Shown piece after piece: positions 48,100 through 59,762 of a stretch of DNA of 64,000 bases. Numbering within the stretch: position 1 is the stretch's first letter; every line of letters begins with the position of its first letter. This stretch comes from Clarkia xantiana subsp. parviflora (taxonomy: Eukaryota; Streptophyta; Magnoliopsida; Myrtales; Onagraceae). Location: the NCBI GenBank assembly GCA_036873135.1, contig JAPTYO010000007.1, positions 56,220,383 through 56,284,382 on the forward strand. The letters are read 5' to 3'. The notes under the pieces are model-generated. The model had not been told where the DNA came from. It saw only the letters and a program-made list of their open reading frames with translations, and searched no databases. A program made the translations under genes and the position numbers.

Positions 48100-48785
48100 G
48101 GTTCAAAACTCAAATGATTGCGAAAGGAAATAACCAAATTCACGGAGTGGACTTTGATGAAACATACTCACCAACTGTGTGTTACACCACGGTAAGGGCC
48201 ATCCTTGCCCTTGTTGCATGTCTAAATCTCGAGCATGCATTAAATGGATATTAAGACCACACCTATCCACGTAAACCTGGAGGAAGAGATCTATATGGAG
48301 CAGCCAGGGGGTTTTATTACTCCTGGCAAAGAACGTAAAGTTTGCAAACTCCAAAGATCTATTACGGTTTTAAATAGTCGTCTCGGCAATGGTATCGCAG
48401 ATTCCACGAGGAAATCGTCGTAAACGGATTTGTGAATCTTCACGAGGATCCTTGCGTATACACTAAGACCTCTGGGTCTAACTATGTCATCATAACACTA
48501 TAAGTAGATGACATACTCATTGCTGCGAACGGCGTGATTTTCATGAACAAATCAAAGTCCTGGTTAGCGTCAGCATTTAAGATGAAAGACATGGGAGATG
48601 CCACGTACATCTCAGGCATTAAGATTGCCCGAGATCGTGCCGCCCGGATATTATGTCTGTCTCAAGAATCTTATATTAACAAACTGTTGAAAAGATTCAG
48701 AATGCTCGATGCTAAACCCGTGGATACGTCGGTTGTGTTCGGGTGCGCGCTGTCAAAGTGTAATGGACTGAAAAACCAGCAGTAG
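48100..48785 (+). pseudogene. Copia reverse transcriptase remnant with stop in the YVDD box
   Basis: Recognisable parts include the ANFTEWTLMKHTHQLC-like region in shifted frames, then a VDDILIA core after TAA at 48501-48503, FMNKSKSWLASAFKMKDMGD, ATYISGIKIARDRA and LSQESYINKLLKRFRM. The stop replaces the catalytic-box tyrosine codon. Confidence 0.87.
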
Positions 48786-48847
48786 CGTGAATAGATGAAG
48801 GGGGCAGAGTACCTAAGCATGGTAGGGAGTCTTATGTACGCCATGCT

Positions 48848-49475
48848 ATGTACTCGGTAGATATCTGTTACGATGTGGGCCTAGTAGCAAGATTCCAGTC
48901 AGATCCTAGTTATCAACATCTAAAGGCCGTAAAACGAATTATACGGTATCTGGAAGGTACTGCCGACTATGTTCTGTGCTATAAGGGCAAGCAAATAGAA
49001 TTGACCGTTTATAGTGACGCCGACCACGTTGGCGATCCAGATGATCGTAAGTCCACCACATGAGGAGTTTTCCTTCTTGCTAATGCTGCAATATCTTGGG
49101 TGAGCAAGAAGCAATCATGTGTCGCGCTTTCCACTATCGAATCGGAATTCGTTGCCCTTTCTAAAAACGCACAAGAAGCAGTCTGGCTGAAAAGGCTTCT
49201 TACTGCATTAATTGGCACTGGCAAAGAGACTAATTCCGTCAAGGTATACTCCGACAGTCAAGCAGCTATTGCAGCAGTTAAGAATCCAAAGTACCATAGT
49301 AGGACCAAACACATTTGATGTAAAATACAATTATGCAAAATCTGTTCTGGAAGACAACATAATCGCTTTAGAATACTTTTCCACGGATAAAATGGTTGCA
49401 GATCCATTAACTAAGCCATTACGTGGAGAGATCTTTGAAAAGCACGTAAAACTGCTTGGATTACGTAGGCCTTAA
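48848..49475 (+). pseudogene. Copia RNase H remnant
   Basis: SDADHVGDPDDRKSTT (then TGA at 49062-49064), GVFLLANAAISWVSKKQSC, STIESEFVALSKNAQEAVW and DSQAAIAAVKNPKYHSRTKH, followed by a one-base shift near 49315, then the family's C-terminal end (EYFSTDKMVADPLTKPLRGE) to TAA at 49473-49475. Confidence 0.9.
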
Positions 49476-50608
49476 ATAAGTGACTTGTATAAGAGATAAC
49501 ATTTTGACATTTGAAATAATATTATTTTGATTGAATAAAAGAATTGCAAACTAAGTATATGATCTATCGACGTCATAATGAAATATAACATCAGATTTTA
49601 CGGTCTATAAACTAAGTCGTGGGAAGAGGTAAAACTCTTCCACCAAAATTATGTCGAATGTGAACCATGCCTTGTCACACATGCACAGTCATCTTGCAAG
49701 GAGAGGGGGACCTCTACCCTAACAAGATTGGCTAAGAACCAAGGGGATAAACCTGGTTAAACGAAACGATAACCTTGTCACGCTTAATGCATGACTTAAT
49801 CTTCGTTTTGTAAATCGCCGTGTTGGACCCAGTCCATCATTAAAATCACATTCAGGGCCAGATGAAAGATTCTACGATAGCATGATTGACATATCCCAAT
49901 CCTGGCTAGTCCAGGTGTGCTATCGACGCGTGCTTCATACTGCGCGTGCCATGTTCGACCACGGGGTCATGCTCAGTTGTGCTAGCTAGAATCCTAGTGA
50001 TTCAAAGGGCGCAAACTTCTTCACCTTGAGCGTGTGATTGATCCCGGATGTCTTATGAAGAGGCATCCAAAGTATCCTCACGGACTCAGAACTTATACCT
50101 AAGGTCTAGCTCAATGTTCGCTTCCCGGCGTACGAGCGTAGAGCCAAAGAAAACGGCCAAGTGACCACGTCTTGGAAACCGGTTGAGTTAAGACTAAGGG
50201 TATAAGCGATGGGGATGGTCAAGTTCACCTATAATTCACTGACTCTTGTGTTCACTAGGTGGCCGCTAACCGGATATTACATGTAGGTTGTGAACACTTG
50301 TAACGGATGCCCTGGAGAAGTATTCATATGTGGAAAACTGGGCAATTGGAGAATTGTCAGTTGACCAAGGATACAGTGCGATACATATTTTATTTTAACA
50401 GGATTGATTTACGAAAGGGAATCAACGTTCTGCGGGCGCTACAATACTACTAACAGATGAGTAGCACGATGCCCGTCGTATCCGCCGGTCGCATGGCAAA
50501 CCTCGTATGAACTATTCGGAGACGGAGACAAAGACTGAAAGCTGAGATGTTGATGATATTTGATAACTATATATTAACATGCACCCACCCATTCCGGCGA
50601 GTGGGAGC
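49476..50608 (+). other. Copia 3' non-coding tail and polypurine tract
   Basis: This conserved non-coding tail also occurs at 1-904 and, reversed, at 24118-25250. It ends in CCGGCGAGTGGGAGC (50594-50608), the polypurine tract. Confidence 0.8.
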
Positions 50609-51186
50609 TGTTAGCATATGGTGACGTGGCGCCGTAATTGGTAGCCCGTTAATGCTAAGGAAATTACCTAAGTTAATTAGGTAATTGTCACATTAGGGTA
50701 ATTAGGCCAAACCCTAACCCTAATTGACATGGGAGGCCCAAAATTGGGCCTCCCCCTTTAATTGCATAGTTCGGCCGGATTTGTCCCACATTGGTTGGAG
50801 TGGACTTTTGTCCACTCCACCAATCCTATATATAGGGGACTCACCTAAGGGGTTTACACAATTCATTCAGAATAAGAAGTACCTCCATTGAGGAACTTAA
50901 GAGAAACCCTCTCACCCCCTTAGTAGTGATTTTCGGTGCACATCTTAGTCCGAGGTTCTGTCCCCGTTGAAGAATCGATCAGAGGCTTTGTTGTGGAGCT
51001 TACACCGCGTAGGACTTCTTCTTACGAAGAACTTGTACGTGGTTTCAACCGGAGGATCAGAACTCCCTCCACGACGTTCTTGGGCAGGAAAGCTAAAAGG
51101 TATGTGTACATTATTCCGCTACGTAGTTAGATTACTTGCATGTACACATTTAGCATTCCGTAGTATTACGTCCTCGTAATCCAACA
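50609..51186 (+). repeat. Copia 3' LTR (578 bp)
   Basis: Closely matches 33801-34372, with a few substitutions and small indels such as the extra TAGGTAATTG near 50678. Confidence 0.93.
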
Positions 51187-51222
51187 GAACATTCCATCGT
51201 ATCGAAACCATATGGTCACCAT
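51187..51222 (-). pseudogene. First codons of the MULE transposase, separated by the Copia insertion
   Basis: ATG at 51220-51222 (minus strand) begins MVTIWFRYDGMF. Counting the GAACA duplication once, this frame continues in phase at 33795. It supports both the start codon choice and the precise insertion. Confidence 0.8.
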
Positions 51223-51230
51223 TTTTTCTT

Positions 51231-51716
51231 ACAATATTATTACAAAGTATATTAGCACATCACTACATACATACTTACACTATATATATAATCAAGCATA
51301 AAAATCTAAATTTTTTTAAGCGGCAATACTTTTCTATGCCATCATTGAAATAACTATGTACAACTAACTAAAATATGAACTGCAAGTCAGATATATTACC
51401 TTAGTATAGATGTGGTGGTGCAATTGGTGGACTGATTTTTCAACTCTTCAAAACAACAACAAAAAAACAGATCTACAGTTTGTCCTACAATATTTTTACA
51501 AAGTATATTAGCACATCACTACACATACATACTTACACTATATATATAGGCAAGCATAAAAATCTAAATTTTTTTAACTTGCAATACTATTCTATGTCAT
51601 CATTGAAATAACTATGTACAACTAACGAAAATATAAACTGCAATTCAGATATATTACCTTAATATAGATGTGGTGGTGCAATTTCTGGACTGCTTTTTCA
51701 AATCTTCAACAAAATA
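51231..51716. repeat. Tandem duplication of ~230-255 bp
   Basis: Copies at about 51231-51460 and 51487-51716 share CAAAGTATATTAGCACATCA and TATAGATGTGGTGGTGCAAT with few differences. They lie upstream of the MULE start, so may belong to the MULE 5' region. Confidence 0.85.
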
Positions 51717-51761
51717 TGAAGTCAGGTGCGGTTGATATATATATATATATATATAGGGCTT

Positions 51762-51788
51762 TGTGGCGCATCTAGCAGATGCGCCACA
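51762..51788. repeat. Perfect 12-bp inverted repeat (hairpin)
   Basis: TGTGGCGCATCT and AGATGCGCCACA are separated by AGC. A third, imperfect copy (ATGGCGCATCTGCCAAATGCGC) follows at about 51802-51824. It may be part of a MULE terminal region. Confidence 0.75.
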
Positions 51789-51969
51789 TAAATTTCGAAA
51801 TATGGCGCATCTGCCAAATGCGCTGATAGTGATTTTCAGACCAGGAACTCGTTTTCCCTTGTTTTTGTGTTTTAGTTCCACAAATTGGTTAAATCGGTGA
51901 TTTTTCCTTGTCTGCTTGCCTATTTTGATTTTGAATTGAATGTAGGGTTTCACTTAAGTTGACCTAAAG

Positions 51970-52525
51970 ACTAAACCCGATCGATTTTTTTTTTCAAAGT
52001 AATCCGAACCGGCGGACCGTAGAACCAGCCGGTTCGCATAAAATCGAACTTATAAATCGGGTTCGCTTACTTCCTCCTCCGGATTTGTTTGACCGGACCG
52101 CTGAGGCATCGGTATCGGTTCGAATCCGGTTGGACCGCCGGTCCGGTCCGGTAATGATAACACTGGATTTAGCAGAACCGGACCGGACTTCGAACCGGCA
52201 AGGGTGCCGGTTCCCGGTTCACCGGTCAGACCGCCGGTCCGACCCGGTTCGGTTGCTGGTCCATATAATATAATATATATGATATAATAATCCAGACCGC
52301 CGGTCCGACCTGGTTTTTTGTTTTTTTGTTTTTTTAATGAAAGGAAAGTTCGAACCGGTGACCACCCGGTTCGCCCAAAACCGGCCGGTTCGGTGAAAAC
52401 CGGACTTCAGAACCGGGTTCGCTTACATCCTCCGGAAATGAGCAAACCGGACCGTGTAGGGGTCCGGTTCCGGTCCGACCGCGGTCGGACCGCCAGTCCG
52501 GTTCTGATAACACTGGATTTAAGTG
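51970..52525. repeat. GGTCCGG/CCGGTTC-rich duplicated repeat
   Basis: Two related blocks (about 51995-52168 and 52345-52522), each ending in TGATAACACTGGATTTA, contain many overlapping ACCGGTCCGG-type words. The second block ends about 200 bases before the RING gene start codon. Confidence 0.75.
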
Positions 52526-52727
52526 TTGTGCTCACTAATTAGGGGATCAAAATTAATAAGAAAGCATCTCACTCTCGGACGAGAAAAAAGTCGTTTCTCC
52601 AGCTGGACACAATCTCGAAAGCGCCGTCTCGAAAGTCTGCTCTCTTCTCTTTGTGGCAACCAACTGCAACTGCAAGTCTGCAACTGACAAAGTAAAGCTC
52701 AGGAGCTGCGGAAGACGGTGGAGAGTG

Positions 52728-55700
52728 ATGATCTGGTTTACTGTTGTTAAGTCGCTCCAGACACTTTTGGCTCACAGTCTTCTACTCTGCTTCACCATCT
52801 TTCTCGTTCTCAAGCTTGATCATTCTTTTCATCGCCCTTGGTGGTAAGTAATCATCGACTTCTCTCCCCTTTTTATTGATTTTTTAATCATAATGAAACT
52901 TCTGCAGCATCCTGTGCGGACCTTTGCATGATTGAATCGGCACTGTAGGATTCTGGTACAAGGGTCAAACCTACTAAGTGGAAAAGGGGATATGAGTAAA
53001 TAAAGAAAGCGCAAATAGGGAGATTATTTGCTGGGAATTAATTTCTTAGAAATGAAGATGCCTTAGCGATTGTAGAAACGGAATATGAAATAATTTCTAA
53101 GAGTAATCTTATGATATTGCATTTGCTTTCTCTGAAACGGAAGAATCTCACTTATCCGATTCCATTGTGAAAGACACAATTTTTTCTGAAGAATTCTCCA
53201 TCATGTATTAGATTCTAAATTACGAATTACAGCAGCAGATTAACTGAAGTGGAGACGGCTGAGGCGTGTTGCTTGCAGTCACAGATCATGTAATCATCAA
53301 GGGAATAAAACTATGCTAACTTGAGAAAATCAAGGAATCTATTTTATATATATCAGCGTCAGCCTTATAAATACATTAGTAGGTTGCTTATCATTAGTAG
53401 TGAGCTGATCGCAAGTTGTCCAATTTGTGTTAGGTGGTTTCTCCCCATAACCCATCCTTTGTTCTTGCCGTCTATTCTCATGTCTAGTTAAACCACCACG
53501 ATTAAGTTAAGATGCTGTTTGGTCTACGAGTAAATTAAGATTATTACTTGTCTTTTCATCACCCAATAAGAAAAAATGTTTCTTTGTCATAGAAAGTTCA
53601 ACTCACTCTTGTCTAGCACTACATAAGCACTGATATTGTGGATGATATGATTTGTGAACATGTGATTTGTGGAGCTTTCTACATAAGCACTGATATCTGC
53701 TTTGTTTTATGAAGGAGTTATCTTTTTACTTGTATTTGTCTTATCCATTGGATTTTCTGATCATGTTACATGCATTATGATGACGAGTTTCAACTTACTG
53801 TTGTTAAGGTCTTGGAAAACAGTGATATTTTTGGCGAATATATGATGGTAGTAAAATACTTCTATTGGGCTCTCTCTTTGCCAATGTATTTTCATTGTTA
53901 AAATCAACCACTTCTATAAAATAAAATTGCTTGCGTAATTTGAAATTTCGCTTTGCAGGGTGGTATTTTGTCCTCTATGGATGTTTCACTGTCTTGTAGC
54001 AAGAGGCAGATTCTCCTTACCTGCACCAGCATCACCTCATGACCGTCATGTATGAAAAACATTATTTCTAATGAATCTTGTCCCATTTCTTGTACATCAC
54101 CCTATATTTTAGTCATACTTATAATTTTATAACATCATTTCATGTTCAATTTTTATTTCCTCCTGGATCAGTGGGCACCATATCATGCTATCATGGCCAC
54201 CCCGTTGCTTCTTTCGTTTGAAATGCTCCTCTGTATATATCTCCAGACGAGCTACGGTATAGAGGAATTGTTCTCTCTGTCTTGCTAGAAATCCATGTTT
54301 TTTAATGGTCTTCTTCTTCTAAGAGGCTTCCTTAGGTTGAATTATATTGTTGATGAAACTTCAAGATATTGTGTTTGTGTATTGCAGTTGTTAGCTTGAA
54401 GATTGTCTTTCTACCCTTACTGGTGTTCCTGCTTGCAGTTTTGGTTGATAATATCAGGTAGGCTTATTCTTGCTGCTACTGCAGTTCGTCATAATTATAC
54501 ATATGGATGATGTCTCCCTCTTGTGGTTTACGCGTGCATATAGTTTGCCAAATCTTTAAGACATCATGCATGACGATTATGTGTGTCGCAACTCGCAACC
54601 TGATGATCTTGTTGTAGTTTCTTTTTGCGGGTATAGGTACAGCTTACATCTAAGTCGTTCCTCCTAAACGCTCTAAATAATTAGGATATACTCAACGATA
54701 GATGGTTTATAGAAAGCTGAGTTGTCTTTGATTTGAAAGTCTTTTTTGTAAATCTCTTCCATTACATTGTAGGATGTGTAGGGCTTTAATGCCAGGAGAT
54801 GATGAAAATATGAGTGATGAGGCAATCTGGAGAACTCTTCCTGTAAGTCTGCTCGGTTATACTTTTGAATGCTCTAATATTTCCACAGCTGAGTTTTACA
54901 TTGTGTAGTTTATTGTCCAAATACTTCCTATTGGCCAGAAACAGAAAAACTTAATGTCAATATTTTTACTTGCCCATGGTACTACTATAAGATAATTGTG
55001 AATGTTGATATACGTAACTGTGGTTATTATGAGTACTAACGGGAAAAATGAGAGCACTGGAAAATAAATAGTATCTTTTTTACGGGTGATTTACGAGTCA
55101 CAACCATTTGATAAGCTAAGGTCATTATGCTTATGCCTCTATTGATGATTTGTGCTAGCACTTCTGGGTTGCAATATCGGCAGTCTTCTTCATTGCAGCT
55201 ACAGTGTTCACTCTTCTCAAGCTTTGCGGTAATTGACTGTGTCTTGCTGTCATTCTTCCTATGCAAACATTTTCCATGATGAGTCATTTCTCATTATGAA
55301 ACGGTACATTTTATTATAAGTGTCTGAACTTACTATTCATTGAAAATAGCTAATCCTCTTGACCATATTAGCCTTTTGTCTTGTAACGATTTTTTGCCGC
55401 TGATGCGGAAAATTTGAATCCATTGACGCTGATCATAACTATAAATGTTGATTTATCTGAGGTTCTCTATGGATCGTGAAAGGAAATTCTGTGTTAAAGA
55501 TAACTGATAAACGAGCAACTAGGACCTAGTATGTGTTGATAACTATGCATATAAGAAGTAGGAACTAATCCTATGTATGTAGTGAGAGGCTACTGTATGC
55601 ACATAAAAGCAACATGTTCCGAGCTAGTAGACCTACATTTCTATGCTGCATGGAGATTATATCTGGAAAAAAGGTTATCTGTCAGGTGCCCTCTGACAGT

Positions 55701-58007
55701 TTAGTTGAATATAACATTTTTTTCCCATCTCGACACTTATCTTAAATTGGTACAGGGGATATTGCTGCACTTGGTTGGTGGGACTTGTTCATAAATTTCG
55801 GGTTAGTTCACTCCCCCTTGTTTCGGTGCTTCTTGTCATTCCTTTGGTCATTCTAACATCATTGCTAAATGGAATTTCGACAGAATAGCAGAGTTCTTTG
55901 GGTTCCTCGTCTGCACAAAGTGGTACAACCCAAATATTCATAGGAACACTTATACCATAGAAGCTGGGTCGTCCTCAATGACTATAAGATATCTTGACTG
56001 GAACAGAGGCTTAATTGTTTCCTCCAATGAAGAACGGCATAGCAGAATATGCAATTTACAGGAACTTGGAGGTCACCTTATGAAGATTCCACTAATTACT
56101 TTCCAGATCCTGCTCTTTATGCGCTTGGAGGTAAAATTACTAAATTTTTTTTTTTTTCAAATAACTACTTTAAGAGATCAGCATTGATTTCTGGTGTTGG
56201 AACTTGATTTGATAAATATCAGGGAACACCAGCTAGTGCCAAGAGCATGCCAGTAAGGATACTTTTTATTCCAGTATTTATGATGCAAGGAGCTGGAGTG
56301 TGCTATGCAGCATATAGATTGGTGGAGAAAATTGTATTCAAATTGAAGAAAGGAGGTCCCTGTGAAAAGTACATTCCTATCTCATCAACCATCCGTGAAT
56401 TTTTTGGTTTTTTCCGTCATGGCTCTCGGTAAGACAGCCCCGAATTCTTTTGTGAAGAGACCCATTATATAGATGAATATTTTGCGTGGAAAGCTCTATC
56501 TTAATATAGCTGATGAAATGGCAATGTTGACAGGTTATTAGGGTGGTGGTCAATTGATGAAAGCAGTCAAGAAGAACGAGCTCGCCTTTTCTGTACTGGT
56601 GCTTCTGGGTGAGTGTCTGTAAATTGCATTGGAGGAGGTTGGATTTAAAAGATGATGAAATTTTTTGTGTTCATCAAATCACATAGGTATAACACATTTC
56701 CTCCAGAATGCGTGAAGAAGATGACAAAGACGAATCTTGTTGAACAGGTAGGTCGTAACAGATCATTTATGCATGAACTGAGTTTTCCCTATGACGATTC
56801 TTCTTTTTCAACATACAAAATTTATTTTTTGTTTTGTTTTTGAAGATATGGAAACTTCAAGCAGCGGTAACTGAACAGTCAGAGGTGACGTTATTCAGCC
56901 AGCAGGAGTATGAAAGACTTCAAAATGTATGTCAAAACAATTTCTTTGCTTGTTTGCTGCAATAATTGTTTTTATTAATTTGAAATCTGGTGTATTTATA
57001 TATTTCCAAGTAATTAATGAGTTATTGAGAACAAATTATTTTTGACTCTAAATGGACGCGAGTGAGTGGATGGTGGTGCAGGAGAAGATACTATGTCGAG
57101 TTTGCTTTGAAGATGAGATAAACATGGTCCTGCTTCCCTGCAGGCATCACTCCTTGTGCAGGTAGGGTACCTATCCTTACCTACCTACTACCTTTTTTCC
57201 CCCCTAATATGAGAATGAATTTTATTGGTTTTCAAGGCTAATTGTCCGTCCCCTAGGATGATACATTATGTTGTATGTGTTATGATTTTGTAAAAATATC
57301 TATTTACGTTAATGTATGGTATAATAAAAATGCTAATAAATATGATATGATGAATAGTGGCATCTCACTTTTGAGTCAACAGCGACTATTAGTCATCCAG
57401 CTCTCACCAAATATATTTTTGTATCATTAGGACAATTAACTTTTATTATTATCAATTAACCTATAAACTGTTTGAAGTTTGTCCTTTGTGAGATTTTGGT
57501 GTCTGAAATTTATATTGTTGATATTGACTGTCTTCGTCCAAATTTGCTGTTAAAATTGACAGAACTTGGTCATGTGCTTTTCACATGTCCCAGTAAAAAA
57601 ATAAATTCCAAAATTGTCCCTAGTTGGGTGGTGGCCGGCTGGAAGAGGGTGGTGGCCGGACGGAGTTGGGTGGTGGTCAGTCGGAGTAGGGTATGGCCGG
57701 AGTAAACATTAAAGTATCATGGACAATTTTGACTTTTCACACTATTCTGTCAAATTTGATAGAAAAAATGCACGGAAAACCAAATTTGAACAAAGTTGAA
57801 ACTTCAAACAGCCAATATTAACAATTTAAACTTTAGACACTAGAATCTCACATAAGGCAAATTTCAGACCGTTTATAAGTTATTAACCCAATAATGTATG
57901 TAGTTGATGTAATAATGAATATGTGCAGTTCTTGCTGTGAGAAATGTAACAAGTGTCCGATCTGCCGAGTATACATACAAGCGCGGATGCCTGTGTATGA
58001 TGCTTAG
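52728..58007 (+). CDS. Multi-pass membrane RING finger protein, transmembrane Fragile-X-F-associated family
   Basis: Fourteen exons, all with GT-AG borders: 52728-52843, 53959-54049, 54172-54256, 54388-54457, 54773-54842, 55159-55228, 55756-55801, 55884-56130, 56223-56428, 56534-56608, 56687-56747, 56846-56926, 57082-57161, 57929-58007. They join in frame to 1377 nt (458 aa plus TAG). The N-terminal ~330 residues hold repeated hydrophobic segments (LAHSLLLCFTIFLVLKLDH; WVAISAVFFIAATVFTLLKL; WWDLFINFG) of the TMEM185-like domain. A C-terminal C3HC4 RING finger has C411, C414, C426, H428, C432, C435, C442 and C445. The likely role is a membrane E3 ubiquitin ligase; substrate and compartment are unknown. 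The start was chosen because 52728 is the first in-frame ATG (the longer upstream frame opens with GTG). The last intron splits the RING and carries repeat sequence. Homology is from memory of Arabidopsis relatives. Confidence 0.93.
57590..57900. repeat. Dispersed repeat in the last intron of the RING gene
   Basis: GGTGGTGGCCGGnnGGAG-type repeats (57625-57705) followed by text shared with 1550-1690 (CACGGAAAACCAAATTTGAA; TATAAGTTATTAACC). The element type is not identified. Confidence 0.5.
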
Positions 58008-58919
58008 TGTGGGGGTGTCTTTCTGTTTTTATTGAGTGGTGATGAAGAAGAAGACTTGGAGCAATCAATCCTACTTCTTTCCACAAGTTGGCTGTGATGT
58101 GCTATGCTATGATGAAGTAATGCAGAAATGCAAGAGTGGTATAGATAGATTTAGAAGAAAACAATCCCCAATATATTTATTATTGTAAATCACTCACTAG
58201 ATATATATAGTGTGTTGCATCGTAGACATCATTTGTTTGTTTCTTATTATGATGATCTACTATTTATCTTGTACAGAAGACAATACAATATTATTTCACT
58301 TTGTATCTATTATGTATATACAGATCAACACATGGCTTTTGTGCAAGCATTCAATTCTTCATCCTGATAGCTTGTGGATCTTTTATTATTATGTACTAGA
58401 CTGCGTGGGATTATTTGATAAATTCTACCAATAACATTTAGGATTGATAAAAAATATATATATATAAAATACCAACTCCCTGTAGACAAATTTTGGTTTT
58501 ATATATGTACATTGATATATACAAAGATATAAAAGATTTACATGTTGATAAATATAAAAAGTGGAGAATATGCAAATGGATCTCTCCTTAACTCACTGTT
58601 TTTTTGTTGGCCAAAATTGTTTTACATTTTATGCACCCCAACACGATGCTTCCTCCACACTATCTCTCTCTCTCTCTCTCACTCCAATGCAATCAAGATC
58701 AACAACCTCTTTACTAAGTATAAATTTGAGAATCTGCCACAACTTTGGCTACCAGAAGGAACGACACCTACATCAAATAGAAATCAACAGGGTGCAATTG
58801 GTGTAAATGAACGCGGAACAAATATACATAAGAAGCACCTATAGAGATAGAGACATTTATTGACAGTCCCTTAGATGAGGAGAATCAGACTGGATTTAGC
58901 AAAAGATTAAAAAAAAATA
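58008..58919. other. 3' untranslated region and intergenic DNA
   Basis: The first ~190 bases probably include the 3' UTR of the RING gene (CAATATATTTATTATTG near 58168 could serve as an AT-rich end signal). A short (TC)n tract lies at 58664-58681. No further gene is seen. Confidence 0.45.
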
Positions 58920-59527
58920 GGGTTAAATGTACTTTTCATACCACATGTTTGACCGAATGTGGCTTTTAGTACTGGATGTTTAGTTTTGTATACTTTTGGT
59001 ACCAAACGTTTGAAAAAATGTGGCTTTTAGTACATCCGTTGATTGGCCGTTAGTTTTGGCCGTTAAATGACATGTGCAAGTCACGTGATCGACTGTAAAC
59101 TTTTAATTTTGTTCAATTTAGTCCCTCAAATATATTCATAACTTTGATTTTGTTTAATTTAGTCCTAAAACTTCAAAATCGAACCCAATTGGGACCTATC
59201 TCCAATTGGGTAAATTTGACTCAAATGGGGCTATGTCAATTGAATTCGATTGGTTTAATTGGGTCCGATTTTGAAGTATTATGACTAAGTTAAAAAAAAT
59301 AAAATTTAGGAATATATTTGAGGGACTAAACCGAACAAAATTAAAAGTTAATAGTCGATCACGTGACTTGCACATGTCATTTAACGGCCAAAACTAACGG
59401 CCAACTAACAGATGTACCAAAAGCCACATTTTTTTAAACGTTTGGTACCAAAAGTATACAAAACTAAACATTCAGTACTAAAAGACACATTCGGTCAAAC
59501 ATGTGGTATCAAAAGTACCTTTAACCC
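58920..59527. mobile_element. Foldback MITE, probably Mutator-like
   Basis: GGGTTAAATGTACTTTTCAT at the left and ATCAAAAGTACCTTTAACCC at the right begin inverted arms of roughly 290 bases that make up almost the whole 608-bp element. It is flanked by the 9-bp direct repeat AAAAAAATA at 58911-58919 and 59528-59536. Nine-base duplications with long inverted repeats fit MULE-type elements, although the duplication is low in complexity. Confidence 0.8.
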
Positions 59528-59762
59528 AAAAAAATATTGTTGTCCATACCCATAGCTAGATTCAAGTTCATTGACATCTCCAAGTCTAGATCATGTGATA
59601 GGTGGGGACTATTGTGGACATAGCTAAAATTCAGAGGAACATATGAAGGAGTAGTCTATAGTGTAGATATGTTAGTATATTAGAGTTGTTTGTTTCTACC
59701 ATTCCTTTAGGAAGAAGAACCATCATTAATCTGAGAATGAGCAGAAGAGCATACCTCATATC

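Larger units (their letters stand above)
33801..51186 (+). mobile_element. Ty1/copia element, degenerate, with a nested 9-kb insertion
   Basis: LTRs at 33801-34372 and 50609-51186, with the 5-bp duplication GAACA at 33796-33800 and 51187-51191, define the insertion. After the primer site come a leader (to 35089, resuming at 44215), a gag remnant, degenerate linker, reverse transcriptase, RNase H, a 1.1-kb non-coding tail and a polypurine tract. Protease and integrase are not recognisable. The insertion lies within the MULE transposase frame. Confidence 0.93.

Noticed and set aside
52653..52727. A 25-residue N-terminal extension of the RING protein
   Set aside because: The upstream frame opens with GTG at 52653, not ATG; the family start matches ATG at 52728.
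57472..57705. A 77-codon frame in the last intron of the RING gene
   Set aside because: It covers a dispersed repeat with VVAGRS-type repetition; no start context or homologous domain.
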